A stretch of DNA of 17,317 nt from Pedosphaera sp. (GTDB lineage: Bacteria > Verrucomicrobiota > Verrucomicrobiia > Limisphaerales > UBA9464), in contig SIAZ01000042.1 in the NCBI GenBank assembly GCA_009695405.1, positions 1 to 17,317 on the forward strand, written 5' to 3'. Position numbers and translations under genes: made by a program. Under the pieces are notes generated by a model. It was given only the letters and a program-made list of their open reading frames with translations. It ran no database searches and had not been told where the DNA came from. Below are positions 7,080 through 15,123 of this stretch, piece by piece; within the stretch, counting starts at the first letter, position 1, and every line of letters starts with the position of its first letter.

Positions 7080-9791
7080 TTATCGAGTGCGCAAATAGGC
7101 CTGAATATCTGATAAGTCTTGGGCACTTAACCCTAGTTGGTCCGCATTCATCATTAAAGAACGCCCCAACCCCTTGCGCGACTCAATCCGTTTCTTTGGA
7201 ATCGTTTGGATAATGCCCGCAGCACTCTGAACAACTATCGGATCACCGTCGCTAATCACAACACCATGAATCTCGACGTCGTCCTTGAGCTTAAAAGCGG
7301 TGCCAGCAAATCCATGGGCAATATCTGATGATGGATTGATCACCGAATTGAAGAAAACCTCAGCAGTCTGGCGTCGGGCCCATCCCGTTAAATTGGGGGC
7401 ATACTCGACTCCTTCGTCTCCAGCACGGTGGCAACTGATGCAAACAGCTCGGAAACGCTCCTGCCCACGACGACTTTCACCGGTAAAAGCGGCCACTGTG
7501 GCCACCGAAAACAAAGGCTTTTCGGGCTCGGGAATCGTGGCAGAAATTAACTCGATCGCTTCCGGATCGTAAATCTTCCGGGCCTTGAGAACCGGCCCCA
7601 ATGCATGTTGACGCCACACACTGTCCTTACGGTTAATCAACCACCAAATTGCATCCGCCTTCAGGGCTCCCTCCACCCGCGCGGCGATATCTAACATCGC
7701 CATCGCTGCTGAGACGGAGGGATTATAGGCGATCGCTGTTAACGCATCACGACGTGACTTCAGGTCCAGTGCGGGCGCAAGGGCGCGCGCCTTAAAATCA
7801 TCCACCGACTGCTCCGGATGCAATCGCCAAGCAATCGCCGCAAATCCTCGACTCCATTTGAGGGGATCACTTGAATTCAACACCGGCTTTACCCGATCAT
7901 ACAACGCCGCTTCAAGTCCGGCGGCACCCGCACCCCAAGCCTCAAGCAAGGTCCGATCCGAACCGTCGAGTGTCCGTGCCACTGCAAGAAGAACCTCCCC
8001 TGATTCTTCCAATGGCAAATCCCTCATCGCCAAGGCAACTTCACGTCGAACGGCCGCTGAAGGGTCTGAAGCGAGGCGAAGTGCTGTCGACCTCAAATAA
8101 TCTGAGCTACCCGGCTTTGTTCCAGTGATTTTGCCACTCTTTGCCAAGCCTTCGACCGTCACTCGGCGGAGTGCACGAAACGCGACAATCCGAGTTTGTG
8201 CCTCCTTAGACTTTAGCAAAGAGACCACTTCATTCAGGCCCTTGGCTCCCTCATACGCCAATAACCAAACAGCTCGGGCCTGCACATAAGGATTTTCATC
8301 TTTCAACAAACTAACTAATGCGCCGTGCGCTTCGTTCCCTTTCTGACGGAGCACCAAATGAGCTGATCCTCGCACATTGACCGAGGTACTGCGAATCCCT
8401 GCAAGTGCCCCCTTCAGGCTGGTATAATCCACCTTGGGAACCACCGATTTAAAGCCTTTCGGAGCAATCCGGTAAATTGTGCCTGATAAAGTCTCATCCC
8501 AATCAGCATGGCCTCCCACCCGAGCATCAAACCAATCGGCTACATAAATTGCACCATCCGGTCCGACAGCGACATCACTGGGGCGAAACATCGTCTTCAT
8601 CGCCCGTTTTTCATTGCTGCCCCCTTGAAAATCAGTTCCAGCAAATTGCCCCTCGGGATTGGTGGTAAGAAAATCGAAACGCTCCAATTTAAATCCTGCA
8701 CCCTCGGGTTTAGGCAGATAGCCGAAGACAACATTTCGACCGGGCTCGCAGCTTAACAGTAAGCCCCGATATTTGGCTCCCAAGGCACCGTCTTCATAGT
8801 AGGCGATACCCGTGGGCGATCCACCTCCATAGACATCTCCCGGCGGCATTGCCCCCGGATCCTCTTGTCGCCATTCGGCAATTGGCACGGTCTGTCCGGG
8901 GCGACGATCCGCACCCCAAGAACGCTGCCCATCAAAGGAACAAAATCCCGCATTACCAAACTCCATCAGAAAGGAAGTCCGACACGCCGGGGGATCATCA
9001 TTGTCATTCTGAAAGACATCACCAAAAGAGGTCACTGTCTGTTCGTAGCTATTTCGAAAATTATGTCCAATGATCTGAACTGCTGAACCATCCGGATTCA
9101 TTCGTGCCGCAAAGCCGCCAACCCAAACATGCCCGTCATCACTCCGCTGGCCCGCAATCTGGGTCGCATTGAAAACGGGTTGTCGCCCACCATCCCCATA
9201 AGCACTAGCAATACGGAATGTTTTTCCAGATTTGTCAGTGAATAACGCCCCACAATTACCCGCATTCCAATACCACTGACCGTCCGGTCCTACGGTCACA
9301 GAATGAATACTGTGGTCATGTTGTCGCCCATTAAACCCGTTCAAGAGAACTTCTCGTTTATCCACTGCCGGATCAAATTTTCGGTCCCGATTGACATCCG
9401 TATACACAATCAGATCGGGCGCTGCCGACACGATAATCCGGTTATCGATGACCGCTAATCCCAACGGTGCTTGAAGCCCAGGTTCTTGGACAAACACGCT
9501 TTGTTTATCGGCTTTTCCGTCTCCATCGGTGTCCTCTAAGATGACAATCCGATCACCGGCGGGCTGGCGATTGGCATGTCCGCGATAGTTGACTCCCTCA
9601 GCGACCCAGAGCCGTCCATCCTTATCAAAATCCATATTGGTCGGATTTTTAAACATCGGACTGGAAGCCCAAACAGTGACTTCAAAATTCGGATCCGATA
9701 GATGGAACAAATCCATCGGTACCGAAGTTTCAACAGCTGCACCCCGATGAGCCAAGGCGAGCAAAAGCGCAAGGTGATAGAACGTCTTCAT
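7080..9791 (-). CDS. PVC-type membrane-bound dehydrogenase with HEAT repeats and heme c domain
   Basis: A 903-residue exported protein with the fused architecture found in Planctomycetes and Verrucomicrobiota (TIGR02604-like domain, HEAT repeats, TIGR02603-like heme domain). Seen: a signal peptide (1-19, ending GAA); a beta-propeller dehydrogenase-like region (about 25-450) with NPTNMDFDKDGRLWVAEG, HDHSIHSVTVGPDGQWYW and PSDVAVGPDGAIYVADWFD; alpha-helical HEAT-type repeats (about 455-770); and one heme c site CISCH (784-788) in a 120-residue C-terminal domain. It probably oxidises a sugar-type compound in the periplasm and passes electrons to its heme; family substrates are mostly unknown. 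It lies alone, 118 bp downstream of the methyltransferase gene's stop on the same strand. No clear promoter or Shine-Dalgarno site is visible. Confidence 0.9.
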   Translation of the reverse strand: MKTFYHLALLLALAHRGAAVETSVPMDLFHLSDPNFEVTVWASSPMFKNPTNMDFDKDGRLWVAEGVNYRGHANRQPAGDRIVILEDTDGDGKADKQSVFVQEPGLQAPLGLAVIDNRIIVSAAPDLIVYTDVNRDRKFDPAVDKREVLLNGFNGRQHDHSIHSVTVGPDGQWYWNAGNCGALFTDKSGKTFRIASAYGDGGRQPVFNATQIAGQRSDDGHVWVGGFAARMNPDGSAVQIIGHNFRNSYEQTVTSFGDVFQNDNDDPPACRTSFLMEFGNAGFCSFDGQRSWGADRRPGQTVPIAEWRQEDPGAMPPGDVYGGGSPTGIAYYEDGALGAKYRGLLLSCEPGRNVVFGYLPKPEGAGFKLERFDFLTTNPEGQFAGTDFQGGSNEKRAMKTMFRPSDVAVGPDGAIYVADWFDARVGGHADWDETLSGTIYRIAPKGFKSVVPKVDYTSLKGALAGIRSTSVNVRGSAHLVLRQKGNEAHGALVSLLKDENPYVQARAVWLLAYEGAKGLNEVVSLLKSKEAQTRIVAFRALRRVTVEGLAKSGKITGTKPGSSDYLRSTALRLASDPSAAVRREVALAMRDLPLEESGEVLLAVARTLDGSDRTLLEAWGAGAAGLEAALYDRVKPVLNSSDPLKWSRGFAAIAWRLHPEQSVDDFKARALAPALDLKSRRDALTAIAYNPSVSAAMAMLDIAARVEGALKADAIWWLINRKDSVWRQHALGPVLKARKIYDPEAIELISATIPEPEKPLFSVATVAAFTGESRRGQERFRAVCISCHRAGDEGVEYAPNLTGWARRQTAEVFFNSVINPSSDIAHGFAGTAFKLKDDVEIHGVVISDGDPIVVQSAAGIIQTIPKKRIESRKGLGRSLMMNADQLGLSAQDLSDIQAYLRTR

Positions 9792-9909
9792 ACTGGATTA
9801 ACTTCAGTGTGAACTTATGGAAGTAAAATCACCAGCAGACAGATACGAACTGCAAAATTAAATAACCTGCTCCCCTTTGCACAATCACGACCCTGTTCTC
9901 TTGGGCAAC

Positions 9910-10776
9910 TTAAGTAAATTGAGGATGGGCCCTGAGCAAAGACAGCGTTGCAGGCGAGCAGGGTTCCTGTCGGTAAATCGGTTCTAAGAACGGTTCAGCA
10001 CTCGTGGAACGTCCCGCTCGCCCCAACCAAACCGCATCTAATGGCTTCGAAATCAAACAAGGGCCGCACGCCGCAACTGTGGTTTCTTCCTTTTCACCAG
10101 TAGCCTCTCCTGCTCCTACCCAGAATCCCGCGCTCAATAACGTGACCCGAACCAGCGTCGCTCGGGAATAAGTAGCCAAAGCACACGGGCGCAGCGGATC
10201 CAATCGCGCCTTTAGGCAGCGGAAAAGTGGAAGGGTCCACATCGACGGATTCCGTCTCGGTGAATAGGCATCAAAGAAAATCGCAGACGGCGCTGGCAAA
10301 GGGGTTGACCCAGCCATGATTGTCGGAAAATCGGCAACCTGCACTTCCCATTCAACCTCAAGACATCCGTGGCGAAACCGTGCTGATTGGCACTTCAGAA
10401 GGGAGTCTATCGACGTCTCAAAGCCCAAGGGATAACCTAATTCGGTCGCATGCGTTCGCGCAAATCGAAGCGGCGCAAGTGTATGATCAAAGCTCACAAT
10501 TCGGACCCTCCCTTCAATGGTCCTCAAATGGCGCAACGCCGTGGTCACATTGGCGGCACTACCGAGGCCGACATCCCAAATAACAAAGTCGTTTTTACCC
10601 GCTTGGGTGACACGCTCTAACAGATTTAGTTGCCGCACATAAAGAGCCTCCGCTTCTGCAACTGGCCCAATCACCGGATGAAATGTCTCACCCTCAGCGA
10701 GGGATCGAATACTCGTGGTTCCATTGGCAAGTTGGACCAAGCTATAGGCAGAGTCACTGCCGAGAAAGTCGGGCAT
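9910..10776 (-). CDS. mnmD: MnmC/MnmD-like tRNA 5-aminomethyl-2-thiouridine methyltransferase
   Basis: A SAM-dependent methyltransferase of the MnmC N-terminal type (DUF752), expected to make the final methylation of mnm5s2U at the wobble base of some tRNAs. Numbered from ATG 10776 (288 residues): ETFHPVIGPVAEAEALYV (30-47), the family's opening motif; the SAM-binding loop WDVGLGSAANV (67-77); and FFDAYSPRRNPSMWT (167-181), the DAFSPxxNPxxWT motif, with Tyr for Phe. A C-terminal SAGFWVGAG segment follows. The FAD-oxidase half of enterobacterial MnmC is absent, so this is the stand-alone MnmD form. A longer frame starts with TTG at 10815, 12 nt after the lpxA stop; I prefer the ATG because homology begins beside it. 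Neither start has a convincing Shine-Dalgarno site. Confidence 0.8.
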   Translation of the reverse strand: MPDFLGSDSAYSLVQLANGTTSIRSLAEGETFHPVIGPVAEAEALYVRQLNLLERVTQAGKNDFVIWDVGLGSAANVTTALRHLRTIEGRVRIVSFDHTLAPLRFARTHATELGYPLGFETSIDSLLKCQSARFRHGCLEVEWEVQVADFPTIMAGSTPLPAPSAIFFDAYSPRRNPSMWTLPLFRCLKARLDPLRPCALATYSRATLVRVTLLSAGFWVGAGEATGEKEETTVAACGPCLISKPLDAVWLGRAGRSTSAEPFLEPIYRQEPCSPATLSLLRAHPQFT

Positions 10777-10827
10777 AGGGAGTGTAGAAAAGAGAGGAAC
10801 GAAAAATGTCAGCAATCCTACAATGGG

Positions 10828-11643
10828 TCAAACAGCCTCGTCCAGAGCACGCACACCGATTCGCCGACCTGTATCCGAACAAATTCCGCGTCGTGATGTT
10901 TCCATAAATTGAATAAGTTCGAGACACGTTTCACTCGAGAATTCGAGACGCGCCGAGACCAACAAATCCGACCGCCGACCTGAACTGCGAAACAAATGGT
11001 GATACAAGCGTTTCAGGGCTAATCGGTCCGTCGCCGACACACCCGCGCGACGCAGGCCGACCACATTTAATCCACACAGTCTATTGACCCCTCGAACCAC
11101 AGTAAACGGGGGCAAATCAAGGGAAACAGCGGAACTGCCTTGCATCAAAGCAAGGCGGCCTACTCGGCAGAATTGGTGAACAAGACTACTCCCAGACAAG
11201 AAAGCTCGATCGTACAAAGTCACGTGACCACCGAGCAACGCCCCGTTCGCCAAGATATTCTGATTACCAACCAAACTATTGTGTCCCACATGAGCCCCCG
11301 CCATAAAATAGTTACCATCTCCGATCACGGTGTCTTCCTCCAAGCTATTCGAACGATGCACGGTCACGTGTTCACGGAAAATATTATCTGAACCAATCCG
11401 CAGGCATGTAGGTTCACCGGCGTATTTAAAATCCTGAGGCGCATCACCGATAACGGCCCCAGCGTGAATCCGATTACGGGCACCAAGAGTCGTTCGACCG
11501 GTCAAGTAGACACCGGGTCCAACTGTACATTCCTGACCCAAAGTCACAGAAGCATCGACCACCGCATGGGGCCCAATAACGCACCCATCACCCAAGACAG
11601 CGGACGGATGAACAACAGCAGAAGGATGAATGAGGCTAAGCAT
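10828..11643 (-). CDS. lpxA: UDP-N-acetylglucosamine O-acyltransferase LpxA
   Basis: Transfers a 3-hydroxyacyl chain from ACP to UDP-GlcNAc, the first step of lipid A synthesis in the cytoplasm. The 271-residue product starts IHPSAVVHPSAVLG, the hexapeptide-repeat (left-handed beta-helix) opening of LpxA. Conserved motifs follow: IGDAPQDFKY (66-74), HRSN (96-99), GGHV with the likely catalytic His140, and LVHQFCRVG (154-162), then GVNRLCGLNVVGLRRAG and a helical C-terminus. I chose the ATG at 11643 because it matches the family N-terminus; an upstream in-frame start at 11676 would add 11 residues and overlap the transporter gene. It sits between a nucleoside transporter and mnmD, not in the usual lpxD-fabZ-lpxA-lpxB cluster, so it may be a second copy. 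Confidence 0.9.
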   Translation of the reverse strand: MLSLIHPSAVVHPSAVLGDGCVIGPHAVVDASVTLGQECTVGPGVYLTGRTTLGARNRIHAGAVIGDAPQDFKYAGEPTCLRIGSDNIFREHVTVHRSNSLEEDTVIGDGNYFMAGAHVGHNSLVGNQNILANGALLGGHVTLYDRAFLSGSSLVHQFCRVGRLALMQGSSAVSLDLPPFTVVRGVNRLCGLNVVGLRRAGVSATDRLALKRLYHHLFRSSGRRSDLLVSARLEFSSETCLELIQFMETSRRGICSDTGRRIGVRALDEAV

Positions 11644-11659
11644 CGCGTGGGCGATAGGT

Positions 11660-12901
11660 TCACAAGAGAAGGCCAACCACGCAACCCGTGAGATAGCAGG
11701 CGAGAAGACCCCCGAACATGGCCTTTAGACCGAGTCGGGCGAGATCATTTTTACGCGATGGTACCAAGGCACCAATACCTCCAATTTGGATCGCAACACT
11801 GCCAAAGTTAGCAAAACCGCACAGGGCATAAGTAGCGATCACATAACTGCGTGGATCCAGTGTCGATTGTTGTTTAGCGAGAGATAAATATCCCATGAAT
11901 TCGGTCAAAACGATCCGTTCACCTAAGATCTGACCCACAGCGAGACAATCTTTTTCGGGAATACCCATCAACCAAGCAAAGGGCCAATTGAGATAGCCGA
12001 GTATAACCTGAAGAGGTTGATTGGTCACCCATCCAACACGACTCAATCCGGCGCCTAACCCCCAGTTTACCGCTGCCACCAAGGAGGTAAAGGCGAGAAG
12101 CATCGCCACGACATTGATAGCTAATTTCATACCATCGCTTGCCCCCGAACAAGCGGCATCGATTCCGTTAACGGTCTCTCTCTCAATTTTTCGAATGGAG
12201 CCCGAGGCGGTTTCACTCAATTCAGTCTCGGGAATCAGGACTTTTGCAACTAACAAGGCCGCAGGAGCACTCATCACACTGGCGGTAATGAGATGTCCGG
12301 CAGGAACCTGAAGAAGCCCCGAATAGATTCCCATCACACTACCTGCAACCGTCGAGAATCCGCCCACCATCATGCAGTGTAATTCGCTACGAGTCATACC
12401 CGGCAAATAGGGCCTAATGATTAAAGGAGCCTCCGTTTGGCCCATAAAAATATTAGCAGCGGCGCTCAATGTTTCACTGCCACTCGTCCCCATCGTCCGA
12501 CGCATGACCCAAGCCGCCGCTTTCACCACGGCTTGGAGAATGCCATAGTGGTATAGAACGGCAGAAACGGTGCTGATCAAGATAATGATGCCGATAATAA
12601 CGATACCAAAGAGAAGGGCATTTCCCGAACCAAATGAGCGTGTCATCATCTCTTCGTTAGCCAACGGACCAAACAAAAGTTTATTCCCTTCGTTAGCAAA
12701 GCCAATAAAACCGGAGACAGCCCTTTGGCAGGCATTGAAAATGCGCGCGCCCGGAGTGGACTGGAGAATAAACCAACCGAAAAAGAATTGGAGGCCCACT
12801 CCCCAAAGAACAACCCTCCAAGGAAATCGACGACGGTTTTCTGAAAACAGCCACGCAACAAAGAGAAGGGCTACGATACCGAAAAGACTGATGATTTTCA
12901 T
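11660..12901 (-). CDS. nupC: Concentrative nucleoside transporter (NupC/CNT family)
   Basis: A 413-residue inner-membrane protein that imports nucleosides with Na+ or H+. Seen: two N-terminal hydrophobic segments (about 1-19 and 30-48), a gate-like region (FGIVIIGIIILIST), the hallmark GQTEAPLIIRPYL (154-166) with Q155-T156-E157, VGGFSTVAGSVMGIY (179-193), LTEFMGYLSL (332-341) with Glu334, and ALCGFANFGSVAIQIGGIG (359-377) with Asn365 and Ser368. These correspond to the nucleoside- and sodium-site residues known from the Vibrio cholerae CNT structure. Length is normal. Its stop lies 16 bp before the chosen lpxA start, so nupC, lpxA and mnmD probably form one transcript. Upstream, TTGTAA and CATCAT with a 17-bp spacer make a weak promoter candidate. 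Specificity among nucleosides is not readable. Confidence 0.9.
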   Translation of the reverse strand: MKIISLFGIVALLFVAWLFSENRRRFPWRVVLWGVGLQFFFGWFILQSTPGARIFNACQRAVSGFIGFANEGNKLLFGPLANEEMMTRSFGSGNALLFGIVIIGIIILISTVSAVLYHYGILQAVVKAAAWVMRRTMGTSGSETLSAAANIFMGQTEAPLIIRPYLPGMTRSELHCMMVGGFSTVAGSVMGIYSGLLQVPAGHLITASVMSAPAALLVAKVLIPETELSETASGSIRKIERETVNGIDAACSGASDGMKLAINVVAMLLAFTSLVAAVNWGLGAGLSRVGWVTNQPLQVILGYLNWPFAWLMGIPEKDCLAVGQILGERIVLTEFMGYLSLAKQQSTLDPRSYVIATYALCGFANFGSVAIQIGGIGALVPSRKNDLARLGLKAMFGGLLACYLTGCVVGLLL

Positions 12902-13281
12902 GATCGCAAAGGAAATGATGCCGACACTGACACTCGTTTACAAGATTGCCCAACCTCGGAAGAAAGCTCAAACTAGATTATCTGATGAGGATATCTGTGA
13001 CCGCAGATTCAGCCCATGAATGCGGATGAAGGGAGGCGCACCTTTGATAGGGCCGTTCATAGCCCGGCGGGCAAAGGTGTAACCGTGGGCAGAAAGTTTT
13101 GGGCAATCCGTTCAGTTCACATAATAGATCGGCCAACAAAGTGTTGTCGTCCTCGGGCCTCCGTGGGCGAGTATCTGATCTTCTATAACCAAAACAGGCT
13201 CGTATCCCGATGGGGCACCCAAGGTGTGATTGCCAATTTCCAACCCATCCGCATGAAGGCTATTCATCTGACGCTCGGTCA
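12902..13281. other. Region between nupC and phoX filled by a gene remnant
   Basis: 380 bp that look intergenic but are largely covered by the minus-strand deacetylase remnant. It also carries the weak nupC promoter candidate (12915-12943) and a potential hairpin at 13039-13079 (CACCTTTG/CAAAGGTG with an inner GGGC/GCCC). That hairpin falls inside the remnant's old coding sequence, so it may be incidental. Confidence 0.5.
12915..12943 (-). promoter_or_regulatory. Weak candidate promoter of the nupC-lpxA-mnmD group
   Basis: On the minus strand TTGTAA (12938-12943) and CATCAT (12915-12920) have an exact 17-bp spacer, each matching consensus at 4 of 6 bases. The -10 box ends 13 nt before the nupC ATG, so the leader would be only about 7 nt. 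Chance cannot be excluded. Confidence 0.2.
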
Positions 13282-13282
13282 T
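12968..13282 (-). pseudogene. Polysaccharide deacetylase (CE4/NodB-like) remnant with internal stop
   Basis: A minus-strand frame starts at ATG 13282-13280, sharing its A with the phoX TGA stop (TGATG). It reads MTERQMNSLHADGLEIGNHT, the start of the NodB-homology motif, then an IEDQILAHGGPRTTTLCWP stretch like the helix-strand unit of CE4 deacetylases. An in-frame TGA at 13112-13114 stops it after 56 residues. The same frame continues with PKLSAHGYTFARRA, which matches the GYxFARRG segment of PVC deacetylase relatives, and ends at 12968. The metal-binding HxxxH is broken (NHTLGA), the N-terminal catalytic Asp region is absent, and the segment after NHT looks shortened. This is very probably a decayed 3' portion of a deacetylase gene. 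Family recognition rests on motifs seen by eye. Confidence 0.6.
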
Positions 13283-14691
13283 CAGACAGGTATTGCTAGA
13301 GAGAGTAATTTATCCCAAGGCCCGGTGATCGCCACGGTGACGCCCGGGTTTTGTATATTAACAAAAAGAGTTGTTCCATCTGGAGAAAAACAAGGCCCAG
13401 CCAACTCTGAAATCGAGGTGCGTGCTAACTTATAAATCTTCCCTTCCGGCGTTACTCCAATGATGTGGTTGGGATTTCCGCCGTCCTCGCAAATAATTAG
13501 GTCGCCCCAAGGCGCTATGCAGCCGTTATCGCAGTTCTCCACCAGATTGCCGTCATCGGGCTCTATGAAGAGTTCGAGATAGCCAGGGCTTTTCGCTTCG
13601 CTAGAAGTTCCCTCGTGCGGGCTCGGCAAATAACGGAAAATCTGGCCCTTGCGTTTTTGTCCGCCATTAGTGCAACAGAAATAAATAGAATCCCGACCAT
13701 ACCAACACCCTTCCCCACGGGCAAATCGGGCGGCGCCTCGTTCCAGATACCCTTGGTAGCGGAGATCATTGTCCGGCGATTCGACGTTCTCCAAATCCAC
13801 CCATTCTACAGCCATTTGAATGCCCGGAGTGATGGCGGCAGAAATCCAGTTACGAGTATCGTCTCGCGGTTTGTCACGCAACTTTAGAGCCTGAAGACGT
13901 CCGCCTTGACTAAGCTTACCCAGTGTCGTGGGGATGAATCGATAGAAGAGGCTATCGAAGCAATCTTCGGTTTGGTAAACGATCCCACTCTTGGGATCCA
14001 CAGCGACGGCTTCATGTCGGAACCGGCCCATAGCGGTCAGGGGGACTGGTAAAGTTAAGCCGCCTGAGGCCAAGGCGGGCACTTCAAAATTGTAGCCGTG
14101 CGGCTTTTCAATAGCCGAAGGGTTTTTCTCGTCGTCTCCTGGTTTTCCCACGGCTTCTTCGCAGGAAATCCATGAACCCCAAGGCGTCGTCCCTCCCGCG
14201 CAATTTCGGTAAGTACCAGCAAGACTAAGGAAGTGGTTCAGTCGCTTTTTTTGTCGAGTATCATAGATCACCGTGGTGGTACCACCGAGTCCTGGGATCG
14301 TGCCGTGGCCAGAATCATAGAGAAAAGATCGATCGACTTTACGTAGACTTTGACGTCTCGGACCAAAGGCACTGTAACTGCTGTGCTCGGAGCCCAATTC
14401 ATGATTCCGGACAAGGAGAGTAGTTCCGTCGGGTCCAAGAAAAGCCCCCATTCCATCGTGCATTCCCGGGACCACAAAGCCATCAGACATTCGTTCTCCA
14501 ACCTCCGAAAGTAACTCGTAAGTAAAGCCCTCTGGCAGGTCGAGTACTGCGAAAAAATCCGATCCTAGGGCCGCATCGAGTTGTTTATAATCTCGGGTGC
14601 TCACCCCAGCTTGGGCAAATTCTCGGAGGCCGGCAAAAGCCAGGGCCACCGCACCGGACCGACCGAAAAAAGAACGCCTCGAGACTTTCAT
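13282..14691 (-). CDS. phoX: PhoX/DUF839-family phosphatase, Tat-exported
   Basis: A 469-residue exported phosphatase-like protein. The start ATG at 14691 is chosen because it opens directly with a Tat signal peptide: MKVSRRSFFGRSGAVALAFA carries the twin-arginine SRRSFF. A longer frame from 14820 adds 43 proline-rich residues and overlaps the upstream gene, so it is unlikely. PhoX features: LLVRNHELG (92-100), YRNCAGGTTPWGSWISCEEA (161-180) with Cys164 of the Fe-binding region, FRHEAVAVDP (224-233), YQTEDC, and ENCDNGCIAPWGDLIICEDG (385-404). Characterised PhoX enzymes release phosphate from organic esters using Ca2+ and Fe3+; DUF839 proteins of this shorter type are less well studied, so substrate range is open. 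It ends in TGA overlapping the ATG of the deacetylase remnant. Confidence 0.85.
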   Translation of the reverse strand: MKVSRRSFFGRSGAVALAFAGLREFAQAGVSTRDYKQLDAALGSDFFAVLDLPEGFTYELLSEVGERMSDGFVVPGMHDGMGAFLGPDGTTLLVRNHELGSEHSSYSAFGPRRQSLRKVDRSFLYDSGHGTIPGLGGTTTVIYDTRQKKRLNHFLSLAGTYRNCAGGTTPWGSWISCEEAVGKPGDDEKNPSAIEKPHGYNFEVPALASGGLTLPVPLTAMGRFRHEAVAVDPKSGIVYQTEDCFDSLFYRFIPTTLGKLSQGGRLQALKLRDKPRDDTRNWISAAITPGIQMAVEWVDLENVESPDNDLRYQGYLERGAARFARGEGCWYGRDSIYFCCTNGGQKRKGQIFRYLPSPHEGTSSEAKSPGYLELFIEPDDGNLVENCDNGCIAPWGDLIICEDGGNPNHIIGVTPEGKIYKLARTSISELAGPCFSPDGTTLFVNIQNPGVTVAITGPWDKLLSLAIPV

Positions 14692-14746
14692 TAAGAGATC
14701 AGTAGCACGGAATCTGGAATGTGGAGTGTCACATTCAGGTGATTTG

Positions 14747-14983
14747 CTACGGGTGACAGGCGCAGGCAGAACCGCAGGAGGTCGATGACGGAGGCTTGGA
14801 GGCTGAAGTGGAGGCTTCATCGCCCTTTAGCATCAGGAAACCTCCCGAAATGATGCGTCGAACCGCTTCACCTGTTTTGGGGTGACGCGAGAGAGCGGTT
14901 TCGTTCATGGACTGTTTCACCTCAAAGCGTTCGATCGGTTGGTCGGGAAGTGAAGGAATCGTCTCGTAAAGGTAAATCGGCAT
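14747..14983 (-). CDS. FmdB-family small protein lacking the zinc-ribbon cysteines
   Basis: A 78-residue protein starting MPIYLYE, the hallmark N-terminus of FmdB/CxxC_CxxC-type putative regulatory proteins, continuing with ERFEVKQSMNE, ALSRHPKTGEAVRRIISGG (30-48) and a low-complexity Ser-rich end. The family usually holds two CxxC knuckles, one after the Tyr-rich start and one before the VRR segment; here both are gone and His/Pro-rich sequence takes their place. Four cysteines occur only at the extreme C-terminus in CGSACAC (70-76). The ATG at 14983 is chosen over 15022 because it gives the family N-terminus. It lies 55 bp upstream of phoX on the same strand and may share its transcript. 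Function is not known for the family. Confidence 0.75.
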   Translation of the reverse strand: MPIYLYETIPSLPDQPIERFEVKQSMNETALSRHPKTGEAVRRIISGGFLMLKGDEASTSASKPPSSTSCGSACACHP

Positions 14984-15123
14984 TGCACTTAAAGTCTTAC
15001 ATTTAAAAGGCCTGCAAGGCAACCAGTCAGTTATTCAGAGACCTCGGCGACGACGCTCTGCAAATCTGAGGACGGGCTTCTCTTTGTAGAATCCAATTCC
15101 GACGGCGACTGAGTGGCTTGCCC

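Noticed and set aside
13039..13079. Nested hairpin as a riboswitch for nupC
   Set aside because: It falls within the former coding sequence of the deacetylase remnant, upstream of the likely nupC promoter, and matches no riboswitch I know.
13112..13114. Selenocysteine recoding of the in-frame TGA in the deacetylase remnant
   Set aside because: The frame also lacks its N-terminus and metal-binding HxxxH, and no family member is known to me with Sec there; simple decay is the better explanation.
13147..13230. Plus-strand frame with EYLIFYNQNRLVSRWG, resembling the C-terminus of an IS3 transposase
   Set aside because: The same bases on the minus strand read as a longer, more convincing deacetylase segment (CWP...IED...GNHT), so the resemblance is a coincidence of the opposite strand.
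14692..14820. Long-form start of phoX at 14820
   Set aside because: It would overlap the FmdB-like gene by 74 bp and put 43 proline-rich residues before a textbook Tat signal peptide beginning at the ATG at 14691.
14905..14925. parS-like sequence TGTTTCACCTCAAAGC
   Set aside because: Only about 12 of 16 bases match the canonical parS, the right half-site is poor, and it lies inside the FmdB-like gene.
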